Numbered from the stretch's first letter, positions 10,872 to 23,605 are shown. The stretch is 64,000 nt of DNA from Phytoseiulus persimilis (GCA_037576195.1 CM075102.1:15496745-15560744); one strand, 5' to 3'. Made by a program: numbers and translations. The notes: generated from the sequence alone by a model not told the origin.

Positions 10872-12733
10872 TCACTGTTCCCCGTCACTATTGCTCACGG
10901 CGACATTCTCTTTGTTGACGGGGTTCGGCAGTGGAAGGGGGTTGACTTGATCCTGATCCTCGCGGGTGAAGTTCTTCTCCCCGTCCTTGTCAGGAAGGGA
11001 CTGTGGTGATGAAGGTGTTGACAGAGTAACAGGACGCTCGACAGGGGGTGACTGAATCATCTGCACGGGTTTCCGTACCTTTTCTCCTTTGCGCCAGAGA
11101 ATTATTTCCTGCGCAAACAGGATCATGAACTACATCTCGTTCGCCCGGGGAAAACAGAAATAGGGAAGAGCCTTGAGAAAGAAGCCCTTTCAATCGAAAA
11201 ACACGAACCTGTTGTTTGAAGTATCGTCGTTCTTCTTCGTCTACCAGTACAAGGTTCAGATAGTACCTCACTGAAAACTTCTTGTTGATGTCCTTCATCG
11301 TCGGGGTCAATTCGTAGCCCGCGAGGAACAATCTATCGGAAAGATTGTTCTCAGCTAGTCTCAATTCGGGCTCCGAGCATTAGAGAGTTCGCCTCAATGG
11401 CCCTCCAGCACGACTCTGGATTCGATACATGCAAGCTAAGATCAGGAACGCGATAGTAATGTGTGTACACTAACCTGATCGGTATACTTTCGCCTCTCAC
11501 CGGGGCTCCGTCCATTATCTCGTATTTAGCGATCGTCTCATTCTCAGTGAAAGTATTCGGCCCCGCGCCGGTCGTCTCACGTTTTATGATTGCTATTTCC
11601 ATGTGCTTGATCTTTATGCGCACCTGTTTGTGATGGAAGACTTGAGAACTTTTCCGCTGAAAGAAAACGCTCCCTACCAGTTGTAGCTATCCGAACGAGC
11701 AAAACGGAGCTCGTCAGAGACTTACCAGCAGAAAGTAGATCTTCCCAACTATGACATCCTTCAGGTGATATTTGCTCTTGTTGTATTCGAATTCTATGTG
11801 GAGGCAATCCTCGATTCCGACTTCCATTTTGATACTTGAGTTCATATCGGGATAGGAAGATAACGTGTGCACGATGATCTCCATTTCTTTCACAGTATCT
11901 GTGAGTCGTCGAACAATTGTCACTCGAAGAAAGTATCTGGAATGAGCTCGTGCTTCAGCTCCAATAATCTGCTCGGACGTCTACGAGGACGTCGATTTGG
12001 AACAACACATCAGGGGGCTGCTTGCGTTTCCCATTCAGGGTCATACTCTGAACGCGGACTTGCTTGATTCAGAGGCCATGAACGTCACTTCCAGGCATGC
12101 AACTCACCTCAGCCGAACGTTCGCTCCTGTGTAGCTCTCGTACGGTTTTTCTACGTTATGGAACTCGAATGGAAAGCTAGTGTTCTGAATAAGATCTCCG
12201 GGTCTCGCAAGCTCCTTCGAAATCGAGGTGAACTCATGGTGATTGCCTCTGTCGTAATACAGCTCGATGAGGCCGATGAACTCAATTTTTATGCCTTGGT
12301 GCTCTAAGCGTGACCCCGCCTTGCGCAATGAGATATTTACTTTCCCTGAAAGCATTCAAGTCGGAGTCAGGAAACTTCTCCTTCTCAACCAGAGCTCAGT
12401 CGGCAGATATCATATGAATTGAACGGACTGCGAGCAGATCGCACGTGAACGATGAACTCTTGTGAATCGATGCTTAATAGCAGATGTTCTCGCAGCAGTG
12501 AAGCTCTTGAGTCTTTTGACGAAGCTCTCAAAACGAATCTCTACATAGCAAGGAGGAGAGTCCTTCCACGGGGGTTACTCTGATGCAAACTCACCAGAAA
12601 CAGACTCTCCATCGTAATATAGATAATGTTTCTCCTTTTTGCCATCCTCAGTCTTGATCTCCGCGAGAGGTCGGTTTTGTGTGCCATCGAGGACGAGGTC
12701 GATGTCGGCACTCTGGCCAAACCCAAAGAGAGC
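10872..12733 (-). CDS. VPS26: VPS26, retromer cargo-recognition subunit
   Basis: Arrestin-fold subunit of the retromer, which sorts cargo from endosomes to the Golgi or plasma membrane together with VPS35 and VPS29. Coding exons in transcription order: 12733..12595, 12345..12108, 11936..11726, 11623..11475, 11332..11209, 11108..10872. All junctions keep frame and give 365 residues before the initiator. Family blocks include [36 protein letters not shown] split over the first junction, [56 protein letters not shown] and [20 protein letters not shown]. The C-terminal tail after EIILWRK is about 70 residues, longer than the vertebrate tail, Pro/Ser-rich then acidic, and probably disordered. The donor after KQQ (GTTCGT) is weak. 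The initiator Met is not in this exon set; see 13510..13512. Confidence 0.95.
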
Positions 12734-13509
12734 CTGGAATTCCGACGAAAACAATATCCATTTAGTCTTTCGAGCCCCGGGTTCTCTTTTGGAGAGGTAG
12801 CGCGGGATGGCGCTGCGACTTGCCTTCTTTGTCATGCAAAGCATTCTCCTCTTCACAGGCTATAGATCTAGCAGCGACAAGTGTTGACAGACAGAGAGCA
12901 AGCTTATTACGTGAATTTTCTGTACTTATTTGATCATGGAACGCAAGGACAGAGTCTTGGTTAGATGAGTCATACCAAGACGAGCTTCGAGTTATCTACA
13001 CAGAACCACGGACGAACTTCCAGACGAGCATCAACAAGTGAAACTGCGAGCGGCTCTGAAACGGGCGCTTCGCTAGATGCCCGCAACGAGAAAAGATACA
13101 CATCCCCTTCAAACTCCAGTTGAAGCCAGGAGATATATCGTTCCACAGACTAATGACACAAAGGAACGGGAGTAAGTTGATCAGATAAAGAATAATCCGG
13201 CGACGGTCATGATTTATACTGCGGACGCGTCAGATGCACCCCCAGCGAAATCATTCGTTGGATGGAGTCGATAACTTATACTAGTCGACACGGAGTTTCT
13301 GTATGCATGACTGCGGGAAGTCACGGGAGACTAGGACAGACATGAGAGAACTCCGGCCGGAAAATCTCCGGGGTTCGAGGGGGCGTTTGTGTGCCTTATA
13401 ACGACTTAAAGGTCGATGCCACAATCACAGAAACTTAACAGTGATCCAAGAACTGCATTCGTGTCGCTTCGGCTGCTTATTTATGAACGTACTAGAAGAA
13501 GTTTCTCAC

Positions 13510-13512
13510 CAT
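13510..13512 (-). other. VPS26: Putative VPS26 first coding micro-exon (ATG only)
   Basis: The first recognisable VPS26 exon begins Ala-Leu-Phe-Gly-Phe-Gly just after a splice acceptor and has no Met. About 780 nt upstream on the minus strand an ATG is followed directly by GTGAGA, a good donor in phase 0. Joining them gives an N-terminus [12 protein letters not shown], matching the usual M[11 protein letters not shown]. Other short upstream exons cannot be excluded. Confidence 0.4.
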
Positions 13513-14239
13513 TTCAAAGGAAGAGGTTCTATGATGATGTACTGTCGATCAGATGACAGGCTGAGGCTGGGTTGGTGAATGGAAACATCCTCTCCTCTTC
13601 ACAATATGCCTGCGGCATTTATTCTCTGAGAACAGTATCTCTGGTCCCGCAAAAACTTCTCAACATGGAACATTCCTGCTGAGATCCACAGTGGAAGGAG
13701 ACCAACCCGGTTTGAGTACTCGGCTCTCGCCGGAGCTCGAGCTCCTGACAGCAGTGAAGGTCTCTGAGGTCGGTTTGAAATTTCGGCGCGTCTGTCGTCT
13801 TTCGCTCGCACGAACATGATCAATCCCAATACTCTCTCCCCTCAGAACTCCTCTCTCATCTCTGGAGCGGCAGTCACAGCAGCCGACTGATATAATGATC
13901 AACAAAAGCCGGCGCGGTGCTGCACGAGTGTAGGCAATATGGTCGGATTCAAATGTATGTGGCGAGCATTCAGGTGGAGTGGCTGAAATTCTCTGCCTAA
14001 GAGACGGGTAGGAGGGTTCAGGAACACTGGCACAGCGTCCTGATGACCTTGAGAAGGATTCGACGTTTCTCCAGTGAGAAGCCTAGTGCGAGTCTCACTG
14101 CCGACCCGGTTTTAGATATGACGAATACGGAAGAGAATCGGGGCTTTGAAAGTAAACAATTCATTTGGAACCAGCCGGCCCTTGGCCGATTGGACGGCGT
14201 TCCGTGGCATTGAAGCACTTTTCACTGAGTCAGCATCAT
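13513..14239. other. VPS26 upstream flank, nothing recognised
   Basis: No domain or repeat recognised. Probably promoter and 5' UTR of VPS26 on the minus strand, ahead of the minisatellite. Confidence 0.35.
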
Positions 14240-17200
14240 GGTTTTGAAAAGTATGGTTAAATTGGTCTCGTGATCACCCCTCCAGATTCGGAGAAGTATG
14301 GTCAGATTGGTCTCGTGATCACTGCTCCAGATTCGGAGAAGTATGGTCAGATTGGTCCCGGAATCACCCCTCCAGAGTTGGAAAGCAATGCTCAGCTTGG
14401 TCCCGGAATCAATCCTCCAAACTTGGAAAGTAATAGTCAGATTGGTCTCGGAATCACCCCTCCAGAGTAGGAGAGTAATGGCCTGATCGGTCCCAGAATC
14501 ACCCCTCCAGAGTTGGAAAGTGATGCTCAGATTGGTCCCGGGATCACCCCTCCAGAGTTGGAAAGTAAAGGAGAACATGCTCATGCGAAGAGACGCAGAA
14601 CTGAACGGGCGAATTATGCCTGCGCCTGAGGTCCCGTAGGGAACCCTAGCCGCAAGACAGAACGGAGAATAGATACACAGGAAAGGGAGACGAGAGCTGA
14701 ATGACGAAGCGGGCGGCCCTTGGTGACCCGGAAGTAATACAATACAGAGCTTGCCTTGAGTGCCCAGTCACCGAAAGGGCGGAGGGAGGGGTTTAAGAGG
14801 ACACACCTCATAACTAGGGCAACGGACGTAAGTCCTATCTCTTGTATACGAAGGGATTTCCCCTCCCGCCAGAAAAAAAAAAGTGTCGGAAAGTAATGCT
14901 CAGATTGGTCTCGGAATCACCCCTCCAGAGTTGGGAAGAAATGGCCAGATTGGTCCCGGAATCACCCCTCCAGAGTTGGAAAGTAATGGCTAGATTGGTC
15001 CCGGAATCACCCCTCCAGAGTTGGAAAGAGATGGCCAGATTGGTCCCGGAATCACCCCTCCAGAGTTGGAAAGAAATGGCCGGATTGGTCCCGGAATCAC
15101 CCCTCCAGAGTTGGAAAGAAATGGCCAGATTGGTCCCGGAATCACCCCTCCAGAGTTGGAAAGAAATGGCCAGATTGGTCCCGGAATCACCCCTCCAGAG
15201 TTGGAAAGAAATGGCCAGATTGGTCCCGGAATCACCCCTCCAGAGTTGGAAAGAAATGGCCAGATTGGTCCCGGAATCACCCCTCCAGAGTTGGAAAGAA
15301 ATGGCCAGATTGGTCCCTGAATCACCCCTCCAGAGTTGGAAAGAAATGGCTAGATTGGTCGCGGAATCACCCCTCCAGAGTTGGAAAGAAATGGCCAGAT
15401 TGGTCCCGGAGTCACCGCTCCAGACTTGAAGAGTAATGCTCAGATTGGTCCCGGAATCACCCCTCCAGAGTTGGAAAGCAATGCTCAGATTGGTCCTGGA
15501 ATCACTCCTCCAGAGTTGGAAAGTAATGCTCAGAATTGTCTCGGAATCACCCCTCCAGAGTTGGAAAGTAATGCTCAGATTGGTCTCGGAATCACCCCTC
15601 CAGAGTTGGAAAGTAATGGTCAGATCGGTTCCGGAAACACCCCTCCAGAGTTGGGAAGTAATGCTCAGATTGGTCCCGGAATCACCCCTCCAGACTTGAA
15701 AAGTAATGCTCAGATCGGTTCCGGAATCACCCCCCCCCCACGTTTTGAAAAGTATGTTCAGATTGGTTCTAGAATCACCCCTCCACGTTTTGAAGAGTAT
15801 GGTCAGATTGGTTCCAGAATCACCCCTCCAGCTTTTGGAAAGTATAGTCAGACTCGTACCGGAATCACCCCTCCAGACTTGAAAAGTAATGCTCAGATCG
15901 GTTCCGGAATCACCCCCCCCCCCCACGTTTTGAAAAGTATGTTCAGATTCGTTCCAGAATCACCCCTCCACGTTTTGAAGAGTATGGTCAGATTGGTTCC
16001 AGAATCACCCCTCCAGCTTTTGAAAAGTATAGTCAGACTCGTACCGGAATCACCCCTCCAGAGTTGGAAAGTAATGGTCAGATCGGTTCCGGAATCACCC
16101 CCCACGTTTTGAAAAGTATGTTCAGATTGGTTCTAGAATCACCCCTCCAGCTTTTGAAAAGTATAGTCAGACTCGTACCGGAATCACCCCTCCAGAGTTG
16201 GAAAGTAATGGTCAGATCGGTTCCGGAATCACCCCTCCAGAGTTGGGAAGTAATGCTCAGATTGGTCCCGGAATCACCTCTCCAGACTTGAAAAGTGATG
16301 CTCAGATCGGTTCCGGAATCACCCCCCCACGTTTTGAAAAGTATGTTCAGATTGGTTCTAGAATCACCCCTCCACGTTTTGAAGAGTATGGTCAGATTGG
16401 TTCCAGAATCACCCCTCCAGCTTTTGGAAAGTATAGTCAGACTCGTACCGGAATCACCCCTCCAGACTTGAAAAGTAATGCTCAGATCGGTTCCGGAATC
16501 ACCCCCCCCCACGTTTTGAAAAGTATGTTCAGATTCGTTCCAGAATCACCCCTCCACGTTTTGAAGAGTATGGTCAGATTGGTTCCAGAATCACCCCTCC
16601 AGCTTTTGAAAAGTATAGTCAGACTCGTACCGGAATCACCCCTCCAGAGTTGGAAAGTAATGGTCAGATCGGTTCCGGAATCACCCCTCCAGAGTTGGGA
16701 AGTAATGCTCAGATTGGTCCCGGAATCACCTCTCCAGACTTGAAAAGTGATGCTCAGATCGGTTCCGGAATCACCCCCCCACGTTTTGAAAAGTATGTTC
16801 AGATTGGTTCTAGAATCACCCCTCCACGTTTTGAAGAGTATGGTCAGATTGGTTCCAGAATCACCCCTCCAGCTTTTGAAAAGTATAGTCAGACTCGTAC
16901 CGGAATCACCCCTCCAGAGTTGGAAAGTAATGGTCAGATCGGTTCCGGAATCACCCCTCCAGAGTTGGGAAGTAATGCTCAGATTGGTCCCGGAATCACC
17001 TCTCCAGACTTGAAAAGTGATGCTCAGATCGGTTCCGGAATCACCCCCCCACGTTTTGAAAAGTATGTTCAGATTGGTTCTAGAATCACCCCTCCACGTT
17101 TTGAAGAGTATGGTCAGATTGGTTCCAGAATCACCCCTCCAGCTTTTGAAAAGTATAGTCAGACTCGTACCGGAATCACCCCTCCAGACTTGAAAAGTAA

Positions 17201-17408
17201 TGCTCAGTTCGGTTCCGGAATCACCCCCCCCCCACGTTTTGAAAAGTATGTTCAGATTGGTTCTAGAATCACCACTCCACGTTTTGGAGAGTATGGTCAG
17301 ATTGGTTCTAGAATCACCCCTCCACGTTTTGAAAAGTATAGTCAGACTCGTACCGGAATCACCTCTCCAGACTCGGGAGAGTATGTTCAGATTGGTCCCA
17401 GAATCACC
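14240..17408. repeat. 45-bp minisatellite array with higher-order repeats
   Basis: Head-to-tail units of 45 bp, consensus close to CAGATTGGTCCCGGAATCAC then CCCTCCAGAGTTGGAAAGNAATGGC. About 7 units lie at 14240-14569 and about 56 at 14886-17408, split by an inserted retroposon. The 14940-15410 part is a nearly homogeneous run. From about 15700 on, variant units (CACGTTTTGAAAAGTATG, CTTTTGAAAAGTATAGTCAG and others) recur in fixed order. For example, the ACGTTTTGAAAAGTATG unit recurs at 16781 and 17051, exactly 270 bp or six units apart, and another copy lies at 16329, ten units plus 2 bp earlier. Poly-C runs of 7-12 occur inside some units. Because 45 is divisible by three and the consensus lacks stops in several frames, long open frames on both strands are a by-product, not genes. 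Confidence 0.95.
14570..14882 (+). mobile_element. Retroposon-like insertion in the 45-bp array
   Basis: About 313 bp of unrelated sequence interrupts the minisatellite and ends in a run of ten A. The array is cut after TTGGAAAGTAA and resumes after the A-tract with TCGGAAAGTAA, then continues with TGCTCAG. An 11-bp stretch is therefore present on both sides, as a target-site duplication would be, although it is also normal unit sequence. No coding domain was recognised. A 5'-truncated LINE 3' end or a SINE would both fit. Confidence 0.5.
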
Positions 17409-18834
17409 TTCGTGTCTTCCAGAAGAAGTGCGGACAAACTGACAGACTAAGCCGATTATATATAGTAAGGATGCCTGTTTTCGGAATTTCAGGATCCACA
17501 TTGAGCCGTCAAGTGGCAGAAATAATAATCTCTAATAATCTCTGTGAGCATTGCCCTCCTTCACACCTCTTCTCACTGGTTTCCGCCACGCTTGTGATGA
17601 TGGTATCAGTTGTACTATTTGCGCAGATCGGAGGATCCTCTTTTTGTCAGACCTGTTTTCAGCGTATTCTCTGAGACAGTGCGGTTGTGGAAGAATAGAG
17701 CGAGTAGCAATAGCGAAGTACTATTCTCGATTCTGCACTTAGTCTATCCCGGCGGGTTTTCAGAGGTCTCGAGAGAGAAGTTTGCGAAATTCTTTCCTTT
17801 CTTGCGTCCTGGACATTCAGGCTAATCATGACCGCTACTCGCAAACGGAGAATCATCTGATTGAAGGATGGATCCTGATTCGGTAACGTATTTCTTTTCA
17901 CTGTCTCGTTCTGAGTCGGTCAATAGCGAAATGCTTCCGGTCCTTGGAAGCTCCACTCCTATCCCAACTTGACACCCTTTCTTGCGCTACCGTCTGAATT
18001 CTCCAAATCCAAATCCAAGACCGCCGACCGCGCCTCATGTCGCTCTCCGATTCAACATTGACAACACCAGTCAGAGAATGACTCCTATATATCAGTTCAT
18101 CATGCTGGGAAGATTCTTGGGCATGTGAAGTGTTGAAATACGATTCGTTGATACGGGCGCCCTCGTCGAGATTCGGAAGAATTCGTTCGTATGAGATCTT
18201 CAGTACCCGTTCACCTTTCTCAGCGAACCTAATTTCGTAGGTAGCCCGTTCTGACTTGCTGACACCCGTACAAAGGGTAGGAACCTCTCACTTTCCGACT
18301 CAAACCCCATACGACAATACTTCACACCAGAATAAACAACTGTTCATCTATACGCCGTGCGATCTTCTCACTGCTGCCGTTTCAGGGTCCGCGAGGTGAA
18401 ACTGCCTGAGCACGGAGCCTTCAGCCAGTGTACCACTGAAGACGAATTTCCCCTCTAGCATGAAGTGATCGAAACAACTCCCCTCGCATGATCGAATGCA
18501 GTCTGAGAACACTGCACTGCTTAGTTTGAGGGATTCTTGTTTGACTGAACTTTGGATCAAGAGCACTAGACCGCGCTCCTGTGCACGAATCAGCGCGATA
18601 AATTTTCAGAACCCTCAATATTTGAGAATTCGCGCGCTTCTGCGGTCTGCTCACCCTCCCCTCCCTCGGCAAACCGCTGTTTTGAATCCGACCTCCTCAC
18701 CCAGAGTCGGCGCTTTTCTTCAGAACCTATCGCGGCGCCGCATCGGGTCTACGTTGACGCCAACCGGCCGCATCCTGCTCTTCGGGGGGAAAGTTTTCTG
18801 TGATTGTTGACGTGGACGCAGTCGGTCGCTGAAA
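17409..18834. other. HACD upstream flank, nothing recognised
   Basis: Between the end of the 45-bp array and the HACD start codon. Only short frames without family features; likely promoter and 5' UTR. Confidence 0.35.
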
Positions 18835-21766
18835 ATGACAAAGAAAGAGCAAAGCTCTGTCGGGAAGGCGTACTTGACGTTATACAATGCTATCCAAACT
18901 GTGAGGTGAGTTACTCGAACTTTCGCAGAGATACAGTCAACAGAACTCGACTTTTCTGACGGGAAGTTTTTTGCGAAGTCAGCTGAGTAGAGGTCTTGGT
19001 CGCCACAGGTGTGCCACCTGAATCGCTCTCAGGTTTTCTCAATCTACGGCTCCAGTAGGTTATAACATTAGGTTTCTAATTGGTGCGGGTCCACGACGCA
19101 ACCATACCCATGGCAAGTCCGCGCGAGATTTTCATGAAACTGCTGAATGTGATGAATGATTGTGCACATGCACAATCGAGGGTAGAGACCTGCTGTCGGC
19201 GGAGTGAAGCGTCAGTTTCTCCAGCGTTTCAACTCATTCGACTTTCCAATGATATATATTTGATCCTCGAGTTTTTGAGCTGGTGTTTATCCTGTGATCA
19301 TGAACCCGCTGGAAGCGAATCGGGAGCGCAAACGGATCATAACGACCATGGTCCGCGAAGATACGCGGTCTTCGCGATTATCCTATGGCGTAAGATTTTC
19401 CTTCTTCGAAGCGGAAACCTTGAACACATCCTGTTTCGTCTCGAAATAAAGTGGGATCCCACTCCACGGATATTCCGATTTCGTTCTGAGCATCTATTCA
19501 AAACAGCTCAAAACAGAACTCCGGATTCTTCGACACAGCCCTATCAGTCTCCAGATTGAGCTCTCCACAGAATTAGTTTCCCTGCACCTGTGGATCGAAT
19601 GCGGTCAAATCATAACGTCTCTTATTAACAGGAGGCCCGGATCTAGCAGGGTGAACACGCGCATGACGCACCGAAACGGTTGAGGAAACTAATTTCCGAT
19701 CCCGATCATCCATCTTGCCATGCTCAAGGCAAGCAGGATGACGGAGTGGGATTTCAATTATTGTGCTCTCAAATATCCCCCGCTCGCCACTAGGATGATC
19801 TCTGAGACTCCGAAGAGCCCTCGAACCTTTGCGGGATTGAATTTCTCTCTATCACTGAATGTCGCTACGAGGAACCGACTGCCATCATCAACTTCTGACG
19901 GATCGAATGACTTCCGAGGCATGCGCAGAGAGTCGGACCAGTGATCCCCAACGTGGTCCGGTCGGCCCACCGACGGGGCATGGGGACTTCCTCGGGGGCC
20001 ACGAAGCCGGAAAAATATAACCCCCCCCCCCCCCCCCCCCCCCCTCTCTTTGAAAATTCTCCACTCTTGATAGTGCAATATTTGTTTCAACTACCCGATC
20101 CATCGATAATGATTGAAGCATAGGATTGCCCTCTTCATACCATTTTCCCCACCTCAGAACATATTCCAGCAAGACGGCCACGAGACATGAGAAGATACGG
20201 TAGAGGGGCAATGGGGCAAAGAGGGTTCTGAACCACTGACTGGGACGATGATAAAACAATGAATCGCTGCAGAATTTCGGGCCTGCTCGGTTCATGCTCA
20301 GGAATACTTCCAAGACCTACGGGCCTTGTCTCTAAGAGGGATCAAGACTTAATTGATTTCTGATACGGTTCATAAATCATTTAGATTTTGGATGAAGATG
20401 GAACATGTCGGACTCTTCACATCAACACCCCACTCATTATTGTGCTCTGACCTTGACCCTGACAAGGTCTTCGCCCGAACGTTCGTTGGGCCCATTCTGT
20501 TAACGGACGGGACCGGAAGCCGCGAGTAAACCACTGCGTTGTTTGACGCACCGTTATGACGGAGAGTCCATCTCATTAGGGTCGGTTGTAACGAGAAATT
20601 CTTCGAGCTGAGTGAGAATCACAATGAAATGCTCTCCGAAGGGTCGATGGGTTCTTCGGTCACCGAAGTAGAACCCTCATGACTTAGCAGGATCACGACG
20701 AGAAACGAATATGATTTTCACTACAGCTGTCTTCTCGTTTCAGTTGGACGTTCATTCTCGCGAAAACCCTACTCTATTTCTACGAAAAGAAATGCTACAA
20801 GGGTGCGTTCGAGAATGTCGAATTCGAGCTGGGGCTGGCACAAACTGCAGGGTTCCTCGAGGTACTCCATTGCATCATCGGTCTCGTGAGGTACGTGGAG
20901 GCACTGTGGTTATGGGACAATGCAATTGCAGTCGACTCGGAGCCTCGTGATGAACGAAACGGAATCGGTGACGTGAGACAGGAATTTATAACGGAAGGAA
21001 TAACGGAGCTGTAGTCAGTGAAGTGAGCGGAAGCCGAGCTCCTGGTTGACGCCTCTGCTGGTAGATTCGCTTTCCGTCGCCTGACCTGAATTCGGAAAAA
21101 ATAATTTTCAGGTCGAACCCGTTCTTGACCTTCGTCCAGATCCTCTCGCGGGTTGTCGTTTACTGGGGAGTCCTGATCCTCGTTCCAGAGTCAAGGGTCC
21201 AGATCGGTGAGGTTTCTTCGATGAATCTTCCGTCCTATGAACGGCTCGTCCAAGTGGAGCATCTGTACTTAACACAACATGCGAACACATTCTCTTCTAG
21301 GTTTACCAATGCTCTTGGTAGCTTGGTGTATTGCCGAAATCACGCGCTACTTGTTCTACGTTCTGGCTTTGTATGACGCATGTCCATCCATCCTCATCTG
21401 GTGCAGATACTCGTTCTTCTTGATCCTATATCCCACCGGAGTGTCGGTAAGTTTCAATTTAGATGCCACGGTTTCGAGTTTTTGCAATAGATTCACACAT
21501 TGAATGCTGTGTCTTTGGCATCTTGTTCCGAATCAATGCCTTGATTCCAGGGGGAACTGCTCTCGATGTATTCAGCGCTGCCCTACATCAAGAAAAAAGG
21601 ACTACTGACTTACAATATGCCGAACAAGTACAACGTTTCTTTCGACTACCACCTGTTCATGATATTCGTCATGCTGACTTACCTTCCCGGTTTCCCGCAA
21701 ATGTACGGTCATATGCTGAAACAGAGGTCCAAAGTTCTGAACTCGCCGAAAGAGAAAGCTCAGTAA
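18835..21766 (+). CDS. HACD: Very-long-chain (3R)-3-hydroxyacyl-CoA dehydratase (HACD/PHS1 family)
   Basis: ER membrane enzyme catalysing the third, dehydration step of very-long-chain fatty-acid elongation. Exons 18835..18905, 20744..20890, 21112..21206, 21301..21446 and 21551..21766 join in frame to 224 residues. The protein opens MTKKEQSSVGKAYLTLYNA and has about six hydrophobic segments. Family blocks include GLAQTAGFLEVLHCIIGLV, SNPFLTFVQILSRVVVYWGV, AWCIAEITRYLFYVL and RYSFFLILYPTGVS. The catalytic pair is Tyr148 (in LYPTG) and Glu155 (first codons of the last exon), spaced seven apart as in yeast Phs1. The C-terminus KEKAQ is lysine-containing but not a strict KKXX signal. Intron 1 is long (1.84 kb) and holds a poly-C tract; the others are 94-221 nt. 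All donors are GT. Confidence 0.95.
20021..20044 (+). repeat. Poly-C tract (24 C) in HACD intron 1
   Basis: Uninterrupted run of 24 cytosines, about 700 nt before the exon 2 acceptor. Mononucleotide microsatellite. Confidence 0.9.
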
Positions 21767-22074
21767 GCCTGTGATTGGAGATGATTCAGCGTTTCCCACT
21801 ATATAACTCATGTCTTTCATTGCAATATTTCGTGAGGAGACGTTGAGTCTCATCCGAGTCCGAAATAAGATATTCGTTGGAGAGGCTCGATGCAATTCAT
21901 GTTAAAAACAACCATTAACATTCCATGGCTGAGGACGTAGGAAGAATCATGATTACTCTGAAGAATAGTTTACATTGGAAGTGTCGTTCAGGGACATTCA
22001 CCGCTGGTTCCTTCTTGCCTTGTGAGGGACAAGTTGAGCTGTTCGTCTCTGTACTTGAACTCCCCGCATGACCG

Positions 22075-22080
22075 AATAAA
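22075..22080 (+). promoter_or_regulatory. Candidate poly(A) signal of HACD
   Basis: AATAAA 309 nt after the HACD stop; no closer canonical signal was noticed. Confidence 0.35.
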
Positions 22081-23605
22081 AGAATTAGAATTTTTTTAAA
22101 TGCTTCTCCTCGGTTATCGGGATGCCAGTAAGGCATTCCATGGTCTCGAATCACTTCGATGATTGAAGATTCGCCAGATGTCGCGGAGGAGCTGTCTGTC
22201 CATTCATTCTCACTTCTCTTATCGTTCTAGCGGAGCAGGTCCAGTAGTGTCCATGCCGCAAACCTTTTCCGAAGGCCATTTGGGCTCACTCACAACAGCT
22301 CATTTGCTCGAGTGCTCGCTCTCTCTGAAGTTCAACGAGGCCTCCGTTTTTGTTCATTCCCTTCAAGGCGCTCTACCATGCAGATCGTTCCAGCCTGTTC
22401 TCTTATCCGCAGGAACGGAGAGCGAAGCTCAACGATGCACCACGCATTGTGCAGTATCTATTCAGGAGAGAATTTCCATTGGAATTCCCTGAGAGCAGTA
22501 TTAGAGGTCGGGAAATCCTAATATTGTAAGACCTTCCGGGCGGGAGAAGCTGCCTCTCGATTAATCTCTGAGCTGTCGCGCTCCGATTCTCTCCCTGGTT
22601 TGAATCATTCCAGAATGAGCACGATTGTTGAGATTAGTATTTCTGAACATGGGGCACGGGGAATTTCCGGTGAGGCACGGAGGGCCCCGGTTCGCTGGAG
22701 GAGTTCTCTTCATTATGAGTCGAGCTCAAAGCGCATCTCATCCTAGTCCCCGATCGGCAGCACTAAGACCGCGTTGGGCCATGGGGAGCTTCTGATTGAA
22801 AAAGTGGGGTCTGGTAGGATTTAGCTTGAGAAACACTGGTGTAGATGATTGGTGGCACCTTTTCTGAACGCAAGAACCCGTTTCGCGGAAGAGAACACTT
22901 GTACATGTGTTCGCCCGAATGCGTTTCGATTGCAGATCGAGACGTCGTGTGCGATGTCGAGCGTTACTGAACATATCCAGTGTCCCGCCGGCTTCTGTGA
23001 AGAGCCTACGAATCCACATATCCAAATGATGTATCGTTTATTCCATTCGAAAAGTGAAAACATCCTTGGGCGACTCTCCTAATCCTCAATCGACGGAAGT
23101 CACTATGCGGTTGACAGGATTGTCTCTCGTACTGGATGTGAAGCGAACTTCTGTTTTTCTGATCTGAGTTCCCTTTGATTGATGACGTGCATGTGAGGAG
23201 TCGAGCTCAGAAGCAAGCTCGAAGTAGAACGGCAGCCGATCAAATAAGCAAGGATCCGCGAAGGAACCAATTCCCTACGTGGATCGCCAGAATGGATCAG
23301 AACAGAGCGTGCGGCAGACTGGGAGAGTTTCAAGATCATAGAAGGAAAAAACATCACATTCTCTGAGTAACAGTCTTTATGTATACTATCGCCATTCTCG
23401 AGGAAGATGCGAACGTTTCATCGTAGGAGGAAGAGAAACCTAAATGTTCTGAAAAGTCTTCAGCTCTTGATCTCACGCGAAGCCTCCGACGGGTCCCAAA
23501 GCCCGGCTCACATTCGCCGACTGGGGAATCCCGAAAGACACTCGTTCATAAATTAAACGCGGCACTTCCTCCGTAGTTGGGCGTCGCTCGGATTCAAAAG
23601 GACAG
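22081..23605. other. Intergenic, nothing recognised
   Basis: Tail-to-tail interval between HACD and cytochrome c1. Frames are short and lack family features; the 3' UTR of cytochrome c1 must lie at the right end. Confidence 0.35.

Noticed and set aside
14835-15926. 363-codon minus-strand frame and similar frames at 16482..17501 minus and 16650..17450 plus in the 45-bp array
   Set aside because: The unit is 45 bp, a multiple of three, and lacks stops in several frames on both strands, so long frames arise automatically. No start context, splice structure or non-repeat domain supports translation.
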